Origin: Bdellovibrio bacteriovorus
Lineage (GTDB): Bacteria > Bdellovibrionota > Bdellovibrionia > Bdellovibrionales > Bdellovibrionaceae
Assembly: GCF_001592745.1 (NCBI RefSeq)
Contig: NZ_LUKD01000005.1
Location: 372,001 to 436,000 of the forward strand
DNA: 64,000 bases
Reading direction: 5' to 3'
The notes beneath the pieces are model-generated. The model was not told the DNA's origin and did not search any database. It saw only the letters and a list, made by a program, of their open reading frames with translations. The translations under genes were made by a program, and so were the position numbers. The first letter of the stretch is position 1, and every line of letters starts with the position of its first letter. Shown in pieces: positions 16,780-25,013 of the stretch.

Positions 16780-17259
16780 ATGATCCGTTTTATGAAAACT
16801 TTTGTATTCTTAGCTTTAGTGGTTTTGGGCTTTCAAAGTGCCTCTGCTCGACAACTGGAACTTCCTCTTCAGCACCCAGATGAGATCCTAAAGAAAACCA
16901 CTGTATTTTCAAAAAACATTGAACGCACCACCCTTCAAAAACTTCCAAAGGTGATTCAAAAAACAGCTTCTGAAATTGAAATCCCTTTTGAACTTGGTGA
17001 TGGCTATTACGATTCTTATGCTTCTGTTATCTATCGCGTCTTTGATCCTCAAACTAAGAAAACGGTGGGATACATTTTCGCCGAATTTATTACTTACACT
17101 CAAGATCCAGAAGCTTACATTGTCGGTGCGTATGTCAACACCGCTGGCCGCCGTATTGGTGAATTAGAATATATGGAGTATTACTATGGTCCTAGCGAAA
17201 AATGGATCGACACCGTACCTGAAGATTTCCGCGAGCAACTAGAGAATGAAGGATTCTAG
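16780..17259 (+). CDS. Small secreted protein, unknown function
   Basis: 159 residues from the ATG at 16780, chosen because AAGGAG lies seven bases upstream and a signal peptide starts there (MIRFMKTFVFLALVVLGFQSASA). The mature protein is acidic, has no cysteines in its mature part and has several aromatic-rich strands (DGYYDSYASVIYRVFDPQTK, ELEYMEYYYG). The pattern of a short strand-rich domain is unlike any family I can name. It stands alone between two terminators. Confidence 0.8.
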   Translation: MIRFMKTFVFLALVVLGFQSASARQLELPLQHPDEILKKTTVFSKNIERTTLQKLPKVIQKTASEIEIPFELGDGYYDSYASVIYRVFDPQTKKTVGYIFAEFITYTQDPEAYIVGAYVNTAGRRIGELEYMEYYYGPSEKWIDTVPEDFREQLENEGF

Positions 17260-17327
17260 TGGTGTTGACGTCACTCAGCCGTTTTGAAGATGGACTGCGG
17301 TGGCGACATATGACTGGATAAAAAAAC

Positions 17328-17360
17328 AAAACCCCTAGTAATTTCTCACTAGGGGTTTTT
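17328..17360. terminator. Bidirectional rho-independent terminator
   Basis: AAAACCCCTAGT (17328-17339) pairs perfectly with ACTAGGGGTTTT (17348-17359). T-rich tracts follow on both strands. It serves the secreted-protein gene from the left and the tRNA-Gly transcript from the right. Confidence 0.9.
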
Positions 17361-17417
17361 AATTTTATTTTAAGCTCTTTTATTTCAAGAAATGTTAATT
17401 TAAACAGCTTGAAAATT

Positions 17418-17493
17418 TGGAGCGGGAGACGGGGCTCAAACCCGCGACCTATGCCTTGGCAAGGCATCGCTCTATCAACTGAGCTACTCCCGC
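17418..17493 (-). tRNA. tRNA-Gly (GCC)
   Basis: The reverse strand gives a full cloverleaf with acceptor GCGGGAG/CTCCCGC, D stem GCTC/GAGC, anticodon stem ATGCC/GGCAT with loop TTGCCAA (anticodon GCC), and T stem GCGGG/CCCGT. Discriminator U and an encoded CCA at 17420-17418 complete it. The D loop is AGTTGATA, so position 19 is A rather than G, and the T loop is TTTGAGC, so position 56 is U rather than C. The two changes keep a Watson-Crick 19-56 contact. A bidirectional terminator lies 57 bases downstream. Confidence 0.96.
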
Positions 17494-17556
17494 GCTCGAA
17501 GAGAAACCAAAATTACAGTTGCCAGCCTTCGTTGTCAACGGGTAAAAATCAAAAAA

Positions 17557-17706
17557 ATGAAGGCTTTACTGTACAGTCGCATCAAAAAATGGATGATTTT
17601 CGCTCTTATAGGCTGCGTTGCCTATTTTGTGGGCTATATTTGGGGACACAAGAATCATAAGGTGCAAGAAAACTCACAACCTCCTGCTCTTACTGTCCCC
17701 CGCTAA
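17557..17706 (+). CDS. Small single-pass membrane protein (49 residues)
   Basis: The frame opens with ATG at 17557 and ends with TAA at 17706. The N-terminal RIKKW, then a membrane segment (MIFALIGCVAYFVGYIWG) and a polar, proline-containing tail (QENSQPPALTVPR), form a sensible small type II membrane protein. The ribosome binding site is poor. It lies between the tRNA and a convergent gene. I cannot name a family; it may be a chance frame. Confidence 0.45.
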   Translation: MKALLYSRIKKWMIFALIGCVAYFVGYIWGHKNHKVQENSQPPALTVPR

Positions 17707-17718
17707 ACTGAGCCTCTG

Positions 17719-18585
17719 CTAGCGCATACTTTTTGGAATTCTAACCACTCTGAAACCCGTATCACCATAGCCTTTGTTCGGTGGAGCATATCCGCGCCAT
17801 GTAGCAGAGATCAAATTCGCATCATCAAGAAAGCTTCCACCGCGAGTCGTGTGAACAGCGTTGGGCTCACCTTTCATGGGTTCGTTCCCATTCGTAGGCG
17901 CATTGTCATAACCCCTTACGTAAACATCTTCAGTCAACTCCCAGACATTTCCAAGCATATGAAAAAGCCCGTACGGATTGGCACAGTAGCCCGGCATTCT
18001 ATTGTTCAAGTAAGGAACAGGACAGGAATCGACTGCGTGGGCATAACTCTCGCTGCCGATGTTGCCTGCGAAGAAAGGAAAGTTAGTGTCCATCTCGTCA
18101 CCCCAGTAATATGTCGTCTTTGTACCGCCGCGAGCTGCGTATTCAAATTCAGCTTCAGTCGGAAGACGATAGGTGGCTGTCGGATCAATTAAATTCAATG
18201 TGCGCGTGAATTGTTTTGCCTGTTCATAGGAAATCCAAACTGCGGGATTGCTGTCCCCTTCTTGCACGTACGTCAATGGCGATCCATTTGCCATCCACGG
18301 TTCTGACTGCATAATTGTTTTGTACTGAAGCTGCGTCACCGTGAATTGACCGATTTGGAATTTTTGAAAGTTACGGGGCTTTGCTGGCGCGGCTTCGAAG
18401 TCATCGTTATTCCCGATCATGACTCCGCCAGCGGCCGGTATTTCACAAAAGGTCATCGTGACATAACCGTCAAGAACGACAGTCTTTTGATTTTTACAGG
18501 CACTTTCTTTCGCGAATGCGGATTCAAAGCTCGCTAATGTAGCTAAAGTGAATGCGGCAAGTAGGAAGGACTTAAGGTTTTTCAT
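17719..18585 (-). CDS. Secreted SUMF1/FGE-domain protein without the catalytic cysteines
   Basis: 289 residues from the ATG at 18585 (GGAG about eight bases upstream), with a signal peptide (SFLLAAFTLATLASFESAFA). The FGE-sulfatase fold is plain: FQIGQFTVTQLQYKTIMQ, YRLPTEAEFEYAARGG, YGLFHMLGNVWELTEDVY, TRGGSFLDD and a terminal DTGFRVVR. In formylglycine-generating enzymes the RGGSW segment is followed by the two active cysteines; here that stretch (DDANLISATWRGYAPP) has none. It is therefore more likely a structural, binding or other SUMF1-fold protein than a sulfatase activator. The remaining cysteines could form disulphides. Confidence 0.85.
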   Translation of the reverse strand: MKNLKSFLLAAFTLATLASFESAFAKESACKNQKTVVLDGYVTMTFCEIPAAGGVMIGNNDDFEAAPAKPRNFQKFQIGQFTVTQLQYKTIMQSEPWMANGSPLTYVQEGDSNPAVWISYEQAKQFTRTLNLIDPTATYRLPTEAEFEYAARGGTKTTYYWGDEMDTNFPFFAGNIGSESYAHAVDSCPVPYLNNRMPGYCANPYGLFHMLGNVWELTEDVYVRGYDNAPTNGNEPMKGEPNAVHTTRGGSFLDDANLISATWRGYAPPNKGYGDTGFRVVRIPKSMR

Positions 18586-18926
18586 TTTTAATCTCCAGGA
18601 TTGTTTGTTTTCAGAGACTTGATATTGCACCGTCGATGCCAGCCTCTGTCCCACCTGCTTTCAATAACTTATGTGCGTATTTCAAGAACGCTGCCGGGCC
18701 TCCGTCAGGCCTTTTCGCCGAGATCCTGGCTCTTGCCGAAGTTTCGGCAGCTGCTTGATTCATGAGCCTTGACAGATAGGCCGTACGACTCACCTTGTTA
18801 CTGTGCGACAAGAAGAGGACGACAATAAGAATTGAAAGAAATTTCTAACAAATCGTTTATGTAGGTTAACGGAAAGAAACATGACTCCTGCGATGGATCC
18901 GCTAAAAGATTCTTAAAGGAGTCTTT
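18586..18926. other. Divergent intergenic region with two hairpins
   Basis: About 340 bases between divergent genes for two secreted proteins. GGCCT (18697-18701) pairs with AGGCC (18707-18711), followed by TTTT, and GCCGAAgtTTCGGC forms a second hairpin near 18735. A 66-codon reverse frame at 18611-18811 has no ribosome binding site and no recognisable product, so I do not call it. Promoters for both flanking genes must lie here. Confidence 0.4.
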
Positions 18927-19520
18927 ATGAAATTTAACATCATCCTGTCGGCCCTGGTATTTTTTGGCCTCAACTCTCAGGCTTCTACTTTTGAAAATGT
19001 TCGTGGGACCTATAAAATCCTGAATTGCAAAAATGAGTCGGCGAATCCTTCTGTGGGAGATGCGAAGCTTTGCAATAACAAACAAGTCACTATTCATCCT
19101 GAAACTTACGGAACTTCTATTTACTTTTCTCAATGGGTTAATGGCGAAGAAGCGGTCCGCTCTTTTGGTCTTCCTAAAAACATGAGTCAGTTGCCTCACG
19201 GAAAATATTCCGAAAAAGGTGATTACTATGCTTCTTTTATTAATGACCAATACGGCTATGGTGAAGTGATCATCATGCGCAAGGTCTCCGGAGATCTTTA
19301 TCACCTCTCTATGCATCGCCGGTCGGATACACTAAAAACTTTGGATATCTTTGAGATTGATCTTGAAAGAACGTCCAGAACTTCCGAACCCCTTCCCGCA
19401 ATTCCTGAAATTGAAGATGGCGGAGATCCTTGTGGCCTACCCGAGTACGACCTTAAAGCGTCGCCAGCTAGCTGTGATGACAAAGACAGCCATGGCGGTA
19501 AGTATAAGAACATTAAATAA
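18927..19520 (+). CDS. Secreted protein, unknown function
   Basis: 197 residues with a signal peptide (FNIILSALVFFGLNSQA) and an AAAGGAG ribosome binding site six bases before the ATG. Its mature part has paired cysteines near both ends (LNCKNESANP...KLCNN and GDPCGLPEY...ASCDDKD), suggesting disulphides. The centre is strand-rich (HPETYGTSIYFSQWVNGEE). No family recognised. The last 84 bases overlap, antisense, the 3' end of the ABC permease gene, so its Cys-rich tail is encoded opposite the permease C-terminus. Confidence 0.8.
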   Translation: MKFNIILSALVFFGLNSQASTFENVRGTYKILNCKNESANPSVGDAKLCNNKQVTIHPETYGTSIYFSQWVNGEEAVRSFGLPKNMSQLPHGKYSEKGDYYASFINDQYGYGEVIIMRKVSGDLYHLSMHRRSDTLKTLDIFEIDLERTSRTSEPLPAIPEIEDGGDPCGLPEYDLKASPASCDDKDSHGGKYKNIK

Positions 19521-20513
19521 GATCAGCCGAGCATCCCCACCTTTAAGCATGATATTACGAAGAAGCTCGATGAAATATGTCAGCGGATTGATGTAAGAAA
19601 AAATTCTTAAAACCCAGGGCATGTTTTCAATAGGAAAGACAAGCCCTGAAAGAAGCACTGACGGAAATAGATAGAGAAATCCTCCCATCATTGATTGCTG
19701 CTGGTTTTTGGCGACAGTCGAAATAAAAAGTCCAATTCCCACCGTACAACACACAAATACAAAAGACGAAAGAAGCAGGATTATAAGACTGCCTCTTAAA
19801 GGCATTCCGAATAGAGCGACGGCCACTCCCACAATCAAAGGAATGTTACTCATTCCTAAAAGCACAAACGGCACTGTTTTACCAAAAATAACTTCTTCTG
19901 GTTTTATCGGAGCCGAAATCAGCGTTTCAAATGTTCCCATCTCTTTTTCTTTTGCGATCGACATACTGGTCAGCAAAATCGTGATAAGACAAACCAGCAA
20001 ACTCATGACGCCGGGAACGAGAAACAAAGCCGTTCTTAGAGCGGGATTATAAAGAACCCGCACGTCAAAATGAAAAGGCGACTGTTGAGGGTGCAGGGAT
20101 TGCACGACACTTAAAAAATATCTTTCAATACTTTGTGCACGAGTGACATTCGTGGCGTTGATAAGAAGCTGCACCTTCCCGTCATCGCGGCCTAAGCTTT
20201 TATCTAAACCACCGGTTGGAGCCACGAGGACGGCATCGGCTTCCCCTTTATTGACTTGATCGAAAGGATCGAGTGACGAGGTCTTCGCGGGAATAAACCA
20301 TCCTGAGGCTAAGGCCTTGCGGTAGATCTCTTGAAGACTGGTGTCGTTCGGCGCTCCGAAAACACTAAGGCGGATATTCTTTGCTTCTGTAGATAAAGCC
20401 ACACCAAAGATAGTCAGTTGCACACAAGGAGCCACGAATAAAAGCATGCGCATACGAGGGTCACGCAAGGTCTGCAAAAATTCTTTTCGGATAAAGCCTA
20501 AAAGTGTTTTCAT
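19437..20513 (-). CDS. ABC-2 type exporter permease (YbhR/YhhJ-like)
   Basis: 358 residues, with an N-terminal membrane segment after a cytoplasmic amphipathic start (IRKEFLQTLRDPRMRMLL), a large extracytoplasmic domain (about 40-170) and five C-terminal membrane segments with the family pattern MSIAKEKEMGTFETLISAPIKPEEVIFGK. It is the last gene of a five-gene operon of the YbhG-F-S-R kind, overlapping the preceding permease gene by four bases. YbhFSR exports cations or drugs in E. coli; the substrate here is unknown. Its last 84 bases lie antisense to the convergent secreted-protein gene. Confidence 0.9.
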   Translation of the reverse strand: MKTLLGFIRKEFLQTLRDPRMRMLLFVAPCVQLTIFGVALSTEAKNIRLSVFGAPNDTSLQEIYRKALASGWFIPAKTSSLDPFDQVNKGEADAVLVAPTGGLDKSLGRDDGKVQLLINATNVTRAQSIERYFLSVVQSLHPQQSPFHFDVRVLYNPALRTALFLVPGVMSLLVCLITILLTSMSIAKEKEMGTFETLISAPIKPEEVIFGKTVPFVLLGMSNIPLIVGVAVALFGMPLRGSLIILLLSSFVFVCCTVGIGLFISTVAKNQQQSMMGGFLYLFPSVLLSGLVFPIENMPWVLRIFSYINPLTYFIELLRNIMLKGGDARLILFNVLILTAMAVFVITASWRRFKVVLG

Positions 20514-21616
20514 GGTTCGACGTCCTTTTTAAACTTTTTCGTCGCAAGCAGGATCATCAAACAAAAAAGCCCGCACAAAGCGAGAAACGAAGGAAGGATG
20601 TCTAAAAAGCTGGATCCTTGCAGGTACAGCTGCCGACTGATCTTAATAAACCAACGCGCCGGTAAAATCATCGTGACGTAGTAAAAGAACGACGGCATGT
20701 GCTCGTTAGGAAAAATAAAGCCTGAAAGCAATATTGTCGGTAAAAGCCCCGACAACATTGCAATCTGCATACTTAGCTGCTGCTTACGAGTGACGACAGA
20801 GATCAACAGACCTTGCGCCAAATAAGTACTAAGAAAAATCATGCATGCTAACAGGTACACCAAAAAGTTTCCTTTAAAGGGAACTGAGAACACCAGTTGA
20901 GACATAATAAAAACGAAAAACACCGCAACCATTCCCATCACAGAATAGGGTAAAAGTTTACCCAGAATAATCTCGATCGGTCTTACGGGCGTTGCCAGCA
21001 GCAACTCCATAGAGCCATTTTCCCACTCGCGAGCAACGGTGAGAGCCGTCATCAAAATAGAAAGAATCGCAATGATCGCAGCCGCTAAGCCCGGCACCAC
21101 AAACCAGCGGCTGTTCAATTCCGGGTTAAATAAAAATCTCGTTTTCACATCAATGCGAGGCTTGATCTTTCCAAATTCATTTTCAAGAACCCGCCGATGA
21201 ATGCCACCCAGATAACCTGCGATAGAACCCGCAGACGAATTGTCAGAGCCATCGATTAAAACCTGCACCGACGCAGTTGAAAAAGGCCTTAAATCTTGAG
21301 TTAACGTCGGAGGCATAATCAAAGCCGCATGAACCCGTCCCTCATCCAAAGCTTGAACCGCTTCCGCAGGACTATGCACGGGATCCGAAACGAAATAGCC
21401 TGAGCTCGTAAATGTCTTTTCTATATTCCACGACGTCTGTGTTTTATTTCCGTCAAAGACCGCAAGTCCAATTTTATCCATGTTGAATTCTATGGCGTAT
21501 CCAAAAAAAAGTACCATTACCACAGGCATTCCTAATGCCAGGGCCATGGTGAATGGATCGCGCACAATATGGAAAACTTCCTTTTTCGCTATCGCTAAAA
21601 TAGAGCGAAGTTTCAC
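20510..21616 (-). CDS. ABC-2 type exporter permease (YbhS-like)
   Basis: 368 residues with the same layout as its neighbour: IAKKEVFHIVRDPFTMALAL at the N-terminus, a large extracytoplasmic loop, and TVAREWENGSMELLLATPVRPIEIILGKLLPY before the C-terminal membrane bundle. The two permeases should form a heterodimer fed by the two ATPase subunits encoded upstream. It overlaps both neighbours by four bases (ATGA), so translation is coupled throughout. Confidence 0.9.
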   Translation of the reverse strand: MKLRSILAIAKKEVFHIVRDPFTMALALGMPVVMVLFFGYAIEFNMDKIGLAVFDGNKTQTSWNIEKTFTSSGYFVSDPVHSPAEAVQALDEGRVHAALIMPPTLTQDLRPFSTASVQVLIDGSDNSSAGSIAGYLGGIHRRVLENEFGKIKPRIDVKTRFLFNPELNSRWFVVPGLAAAIIAILSILMTALTVAREWENGSMELLLATPVRPIEIILGKLLPYSVMGMVAVFFVFIMSQLVFSVPFKGNFLVYLLACMIFLSTYLAQGLLISVVTRKQQLSMQIAMLSGLLPTILLSGFIFPNEHMPSFFYYVTMILPARWFIKISRQLYLQGSSFLDILPSFLALCGLFCLMILLATKKFKKDVEP

Positions 21617-22353
21617 TTTCCCTCCACCTGATGAATAAAGACATCTTCCAGTGTGACCACGTGCGGATCTCTATCGGGGAAACTATTATGTTTCAAACCT
21701 GAGGGCGAATCTAAGGCGATGAGTTCTCCGGACCGCATCAGGGCAATACGCTCACATTGTTCGGCTTCATCCATGTAATGGGTCGTGACGAAAACAGTCT
21801 TACCCTCTTTGGCAAGCTCACGAATTAAAGCCCAGAAGCGTTGACGATAGGCCGGGCTCACACCCGCCGTCGGTTCATCTAAAAACACCAACTCAGGATC
21901 ATGAAGCAGCGAAGCCACAAGACTCACCTGTTGTTTCACGCCGCCGGGAAGATCGCGAACCAAACTTTTTTCAGACTCTTTAAACTTAATAAAACTTAAG
22001 AGCTTTTCTTTTTGTTGTTGAAAATTTAAATCCGAAATTTTTCGTAAAGAAGCGGTGAACGCCAGATTTTCCGCTACGCTCAAGTCGTCATAGAGCGTGA
22101 ATTTCTGAGACATGTAACCGACTTTCTGCTTCACCTGAAACGAGTCTTTCAGAACATCCAAGCCGCAGACCCAAGTCTTCCCATGAGTAGGAAGTAATAA
22201 CCCACAAAGAACTCGGATTGTCGTCGTTTTACCTGCGCCATTGGCGCCTAGAAATCCAAAGATCTCCCCTTTGCTGACTTTAAAAGAAATATCATTCACT
22301 GCATAATAGTCGCCAAATTTGACTGAAAGACCTTCGACCTCAACCGCATTCAT
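21613..22353 (-). CDS. ABC transporter ATP-binding protein (second half of a YbhF-like pair)
   Basis: 246 residues. Walker A GANGAGKTT, the Q-loop at MSQKFTLYDDL, Walker B LVFLDEPTAGVSP and the H-loop FVTTHYMDE are in place. The signature region reads LPGGVKQQVSL, a variant of LSGGQ (Leu-Pro-Gly-Gly-Val). E. coli YbhF carries two such domains in one chain; here they are separate genes coupled by a four-base overlap. The subunit presumably pairs with the product of the upstream gene to form an asymmetric nucleotide-binding dimer. Confidence 0.9.
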   Translation of the reverse strand: MNAVEVEGLSVKFGDYYAVNDISFKVSKGEIFGFLGANGAGKTTTIRVLCGLLLPTHGKTWVCGLDVLKDSFQVKQKVGYMSQKFTLYDDLSVAENLAFTASLRKISDLNFQQQKEKLLSFIKFKESEKSLVRDLPGGVKQQVSLVASLLHDPELVFLDEPTAGVSPAYRQRFWALIRELAKEGKTVFVTTHYMDEAEQCERIALMRSGELIALDSPSGLKHNSFPDRDPHVVTLEDVFIHQVEGK

Positions 22354-23108
22354 AAGGCCTCCAAAGAGGAGTCGTATTGCAAAAACACTTCATCAAAGCT
22401 TTTGCAGCCTTTCTCTTTTAGAATTTCTTGCGGAGTGCCTTCAAGCAGCATTTTTCCATCAAAGAGCAAATGCACCTGTTGGCACTTTAAGGCTTCATCC
22501 ATATAAGATGTCGTTACCAGAATAAGAATGTCTTCTTGCTCTTTGAGTTCGTAAAGAAGTTCCCAGAAATCGCGACGACTCAAAGGATCGACACCATTGG
22601 TAGGCTCATCCAGCAATAGAACTTTCGGGGAAGACAGAAGCGCACAGATCAAACCCAGCTTTTTGTACATCCCGCCGGATAATTGCGAAGCCAGTCGATC
22701 CGTGAATTTTTCTAAGCGAGCCATATGCAAAAGCTTTTGCCGACGGTTTTTATATTCTTCTTCAGGAAGCTGGTACAACGTTTTAAAAAACTCCAGATGT
22801 TCGTGAATGCTGAGCTCTGGATAAAGACTTTGCGTCTGTGGCATATACGCAACGAGTTCGCGAATCTTAGAAAATTCCACCGGAGAGTCTTCATCAAGAA
22901 AAACTATTTCACCTGCATCTGGTTTTAAAAGACCCATGATGTGGCGAAGAAAAGTGGTTTTACCTGCGCCCTCAGGCCCAATGATCCCGTGAATCTGATG
23001 CGGGGCAAACTGCATAGAAAGACCTTTGAGAGCTTGGGTTTGTCTCAGCTTCTTAGAGACATTAACAGCTTTCAAAGAAATGTCTTTCACGGTTCGTCCG
23101 CGGCCCAT
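22350..23108 (-). CDS. ABC transporter ATP-binding protein (first half of a YbhF-like pair)
   Basis: Up to 252 residues. Walker A reads GPEGAGKTT, the signature LSGGMYKKLGL, Walker B VLLLDEPTNGVDP and the H-loop LVTTSYMDEA, where Ser replaces the switch His. That could make this ATP site the degenerate one of the pair. The start is uncertain: ATG at 23108 overlaps the preceding gene by 22 bases, while GTG at 23090 would give the same four-base overlap seen at the other junctions of this operon. Confidence 0.9.
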   Translation of the reverse strand: MGRGRTVKDISLKAVNVSKKLRQTQALKGLSMQFAPHQIHGIIGPEGAGKTTFLRHIMGLLKPDAGEIVFLDEDSPVEFSKIRELVAYMPQTQSLYPELSIHEHLEFFKTLYQLPEEEYKNRRQKLLHMARLEKFTDRLASQLSGGMYKKLGLICALLSSPKVLLLDEPTNGVDPLSRRDFWELLYELKEQEDILILVTTSYMDEALKCQQVHLLFDGKMLLEGTPQEILKEKGCKSFDEVFLQYDSSLEAL

Positions 23109-23824
23109 TCCAGGGTCATTCCCGGCTTTAAAAAGCCTTCGGGATTATTAAAGTAAATTTTTACGGCGTACACCAAACGCGTTCTTTCATCCCGGGTCTG
23201 GACATTCTTAGGTGTAAATTCAGCTTCGGGATTGATATAGGAAATCACGCCTTGAAAACTTTTATGATCTAACTCTGGAACTTCAGCCATCACTTTTTGT
23301 TCCAGCTTCAACTTAGAAATTTCATCGTGAGGCAAATAGAAATAAGCATAAACTTCTTCAAGGTTACCTACCGTTAAGAGCTTCGCTCCTGGAGGCACCA
23401 TTTCGCCCGGCTCAAAATAGGTCGTTAACACCGTGCCTTTTAACGGAGACGCGATGTCACACCAGCCTTGGCGTAAGGAAACATCGTCCATTTTATTTTT
23501 CATTTGATCATAGGCTTCTCGTGAAATACCGCCGCTGCGAAAAAGACTGTTGGAACGATCATAACTGCTTTTGATAAGCCGATAAGAAATACGGATGTCT
23601 TCGCAAGCCAGCTTTACGACTTGTTGACCCTTTTCGACGATCTGCCCTTCACGCACTGGAAATTCTTCAATCACCGAAGACACCCGAGCCGGGATATCCA
23701 CCTTGGTCACTTCCACCGTACCAGCATAAGCAAATTCAGTTTTAAACAAGAAAACTTTGACCACGTAGGCCAGGATAAGAATCACAACGATGAGAACAAC
23801 CGGGATGACTTTCTTTTTTGACAT
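23087..23824 (-). CDS. HlyD/YbhG-like membrane fusion protein
   Basis: 245 residues with an N-terminal anchor (VIPVVLIVVILILAYVVKVFLF), the lipoyl-type segment VTKVDIPARVSSVIEEFPVREGQIVEKGQQV, a short helical hairpin (SYDRSNSLFRSGGISREAYDQM) and a barrel with GTVLTTYFEPGEMVPPGAKLL. It is the first gene of the exporter operon and probably links the ABC complex to an outer-membrane channel, for example a TolC homologue encoded elsewhere. Promoter not obvious; the upstream hairpin at 23865 belongs to the next gene. Confidence 0.88.
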   Translation of the reverse strand: MSKKKVIPVVLIVVILILAYVVKVFLFKTEFAYAGTVEVTKVDIPARVSSVIEEFPVREGQIVEKGQQVVKLACEDIRISYRLIKSSYDRSNSLFRSGGISREAYDQMKNKMDDVSLRQGWCDIASPLKGTVLTTYFEPGEMVPPGAKLLTVGNLEEVYAYFYLPHDEISKLKLEQKVMAEVPELDHKSFQGVISYINPEAEFTPKNVQTRDERTRLVYAVKIYFNNPEGFLKPGMTLEWAADEP

Positions 23825-23864
23825 GCTTCACGATAGCGCCAATGGAGGGCCAGAGTAAACATGT

Positions 23865-23897
23865 AAAAAAAGCCGATGTTTCAACAACACCGGCTTT
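23865..23897 (-). terminator. Rho-independent terminator (reverse strand)
   Basis: On the reverse strand AAAGCCG and CGGCTTT (plus positions 23891-23897 and 23869-23875) form a stem followed by seven T. It ends the transcript of the HEFGH metallopeptidase gene just before the exporter operon. Confidence 0.85.
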
Positions 23898-23922
23898 GAT
23901 CATTTTCTTTAGTCAGAAAATA

Positions 23923-24810
23923 TTAGCGACCTGGAAAGAACCAGCAGCGAGGACGAACACCCGCAACGTCACGAGGAGCATAGCAAGAACCTTGCTTGTA
24001 ATCAGAGTTGCTCACCGCTTCGCTCTCTTTAGCTACGCACAACATACCTTGGAAGTATGTATCCAAACGACATTGAGTGTCTGGATGCTGATCGTTCATA
24101 CGAGTCACTTCTCGTTTATCAGGAGTTCCAAAATTAGGTGCTGTTGTTTCTTTACGTAAAGATTGGAAAAGATTAGCGACAGATTGGCCAGCCAAAGAAG
24201 TTCTTAAACAGATCAAACGCTCTTTCTCGTCAGAGAATTGCGCTTCACAACCCGCCACTGCGTACGGATCCAAATCAAGATCTTTCAAGATCGCGGCGTT
24301 GTCATCTTCAGCAAAGAAGCGGCGAAGACATTTCAAAGTCGCGAAATAGTCAGAGCCCCCTTCGTTTGTCGCCCATGAACCCATCCAACCAGAAATTTTT
24401 GGTGCGCCCCCATTGTGGTGACCGAACTCATGACAAGCTACCAACGCGAAACCTTCCACATTTGTTGCTTGGTGACGAGCCAAACCGCCGTACATATTTA
24501 AGATCTGAGTTTTGCCTGATCTTTGTGCAGAAGCGTTCACTGTCGCGTCTTTCCAAAGGCGGTTGATCTTCAAAGTGTCGCCCATTCTTTCAACGTCAGC
24601 TTTGTAGATTCTTTCTAAACGATCCAAAACATCATTAAATTGCTGCTCTGTGATACCGCCAGCAGTGAATAGTCCCACTGGAATTCTCATATCATTTTCT
24701 GGAACGAAACCGTGGCAAAGAGAAACTGTGTCCGTGGTTTTATGCGTGAAGCCGAGTGTTGCGATCAATGCAACAGCCGCCGTCACACGCGTAAGCGTTG
24801 ATTTTGTCAT
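23923..24810 (-). CDS. Predicted secreted zinc metallopeptidase (HEFGH)
   Basis: 295 residues with a signal peptide (TRVTAAVALIATLGFTHKT). Residues 127-131 form HEFGH in ALVACHEFGHHNGG, and a Glu in NEGGSDYFATLKCL (about residue 150) sits about 20 residues on, an arrangement like gluzincin peptidases. Eight or so cysteines spread over the mature part suggest disulphides and an extracytoplasmic location. I recall no named family; it looks like a predator-specific secreted peptidase. AGGAGG lies nine bases before the ATG. It is monocistronic with its own terminator. Confidence 0.75.
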   Translation of the reverse strand: MTKSTLTRVTAAVALIATLGFTHKTTDTVSLCHGFVPENDMRIPVGLFTAGGITEQQFNDVLDRLERIYKADVERMGDTLKINRLWKDATVNASAQRSGKTQILNMYGGLARHQATNVEGFALVACHEFGHHNGGAPKISGWMGSWATNEGGSDYFATLKCLRRFFAEDDNAAILKDLDLDPYAVAGCEAQFSDEKERLICLRTSLAGQSVANLFQSLRKETTAPNFGTPDKREVTRMNDQHPDTQCRLDTYFQGMLCVAKESEAVSNSDYKQGSCYAPRDVAGVRPRCWFFPGR

Positions 24811-24941
24811 GACTTTCCCCTCCTTGAGTCTAGACGTACTAAAAATCGTAACAACCTAGTGCGGCCATATTCAATTAAATAACTTTAACGTTTCGCACCG
24901 CACCTACGTCCATACGATGACCTCGCATTTTACAAAAGACT

Positions 24942-24969
24942 TAAAGTTCCACAATTTTCCCGTCGAGAA
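24942..24969 (+). promoter_or_regulatory. Candidate sigma-28 (FliA) promoter for the chemoreceptor
   Basis: TAAAGTTC (24942-24949), a 12-base spacer and GTCGAGAA (24962-24969) resemble the flagellar consensus TAAAGTTT, 11 bases, GCCGATAA, matching 7 of 8 and 6 of 8 positions with one extra spacer base. It lies 44 bases before the MCP start. Motility-class control of chemoreceptors is common, so this is plausible but unproven. Confidence 0.4.
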
Positions 24970-25013
24970 GACTATTGGTGTACTAATCATTTTTTTTTAA
25001 CAGGGAGTCTTAG

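Noticed and set aside
17719-18585. Functional formylglycine-generating enzyme
   Set aside because: The segment that should hold the two active cysteines has none, so a plain FGE label would overstate it.
18611-18811. 66-codon reverse frame between two secreted-protein genes
   Set aside because: No ribosome binding site, no recognisable domain, and it spans hairpins; more likely non-coding.
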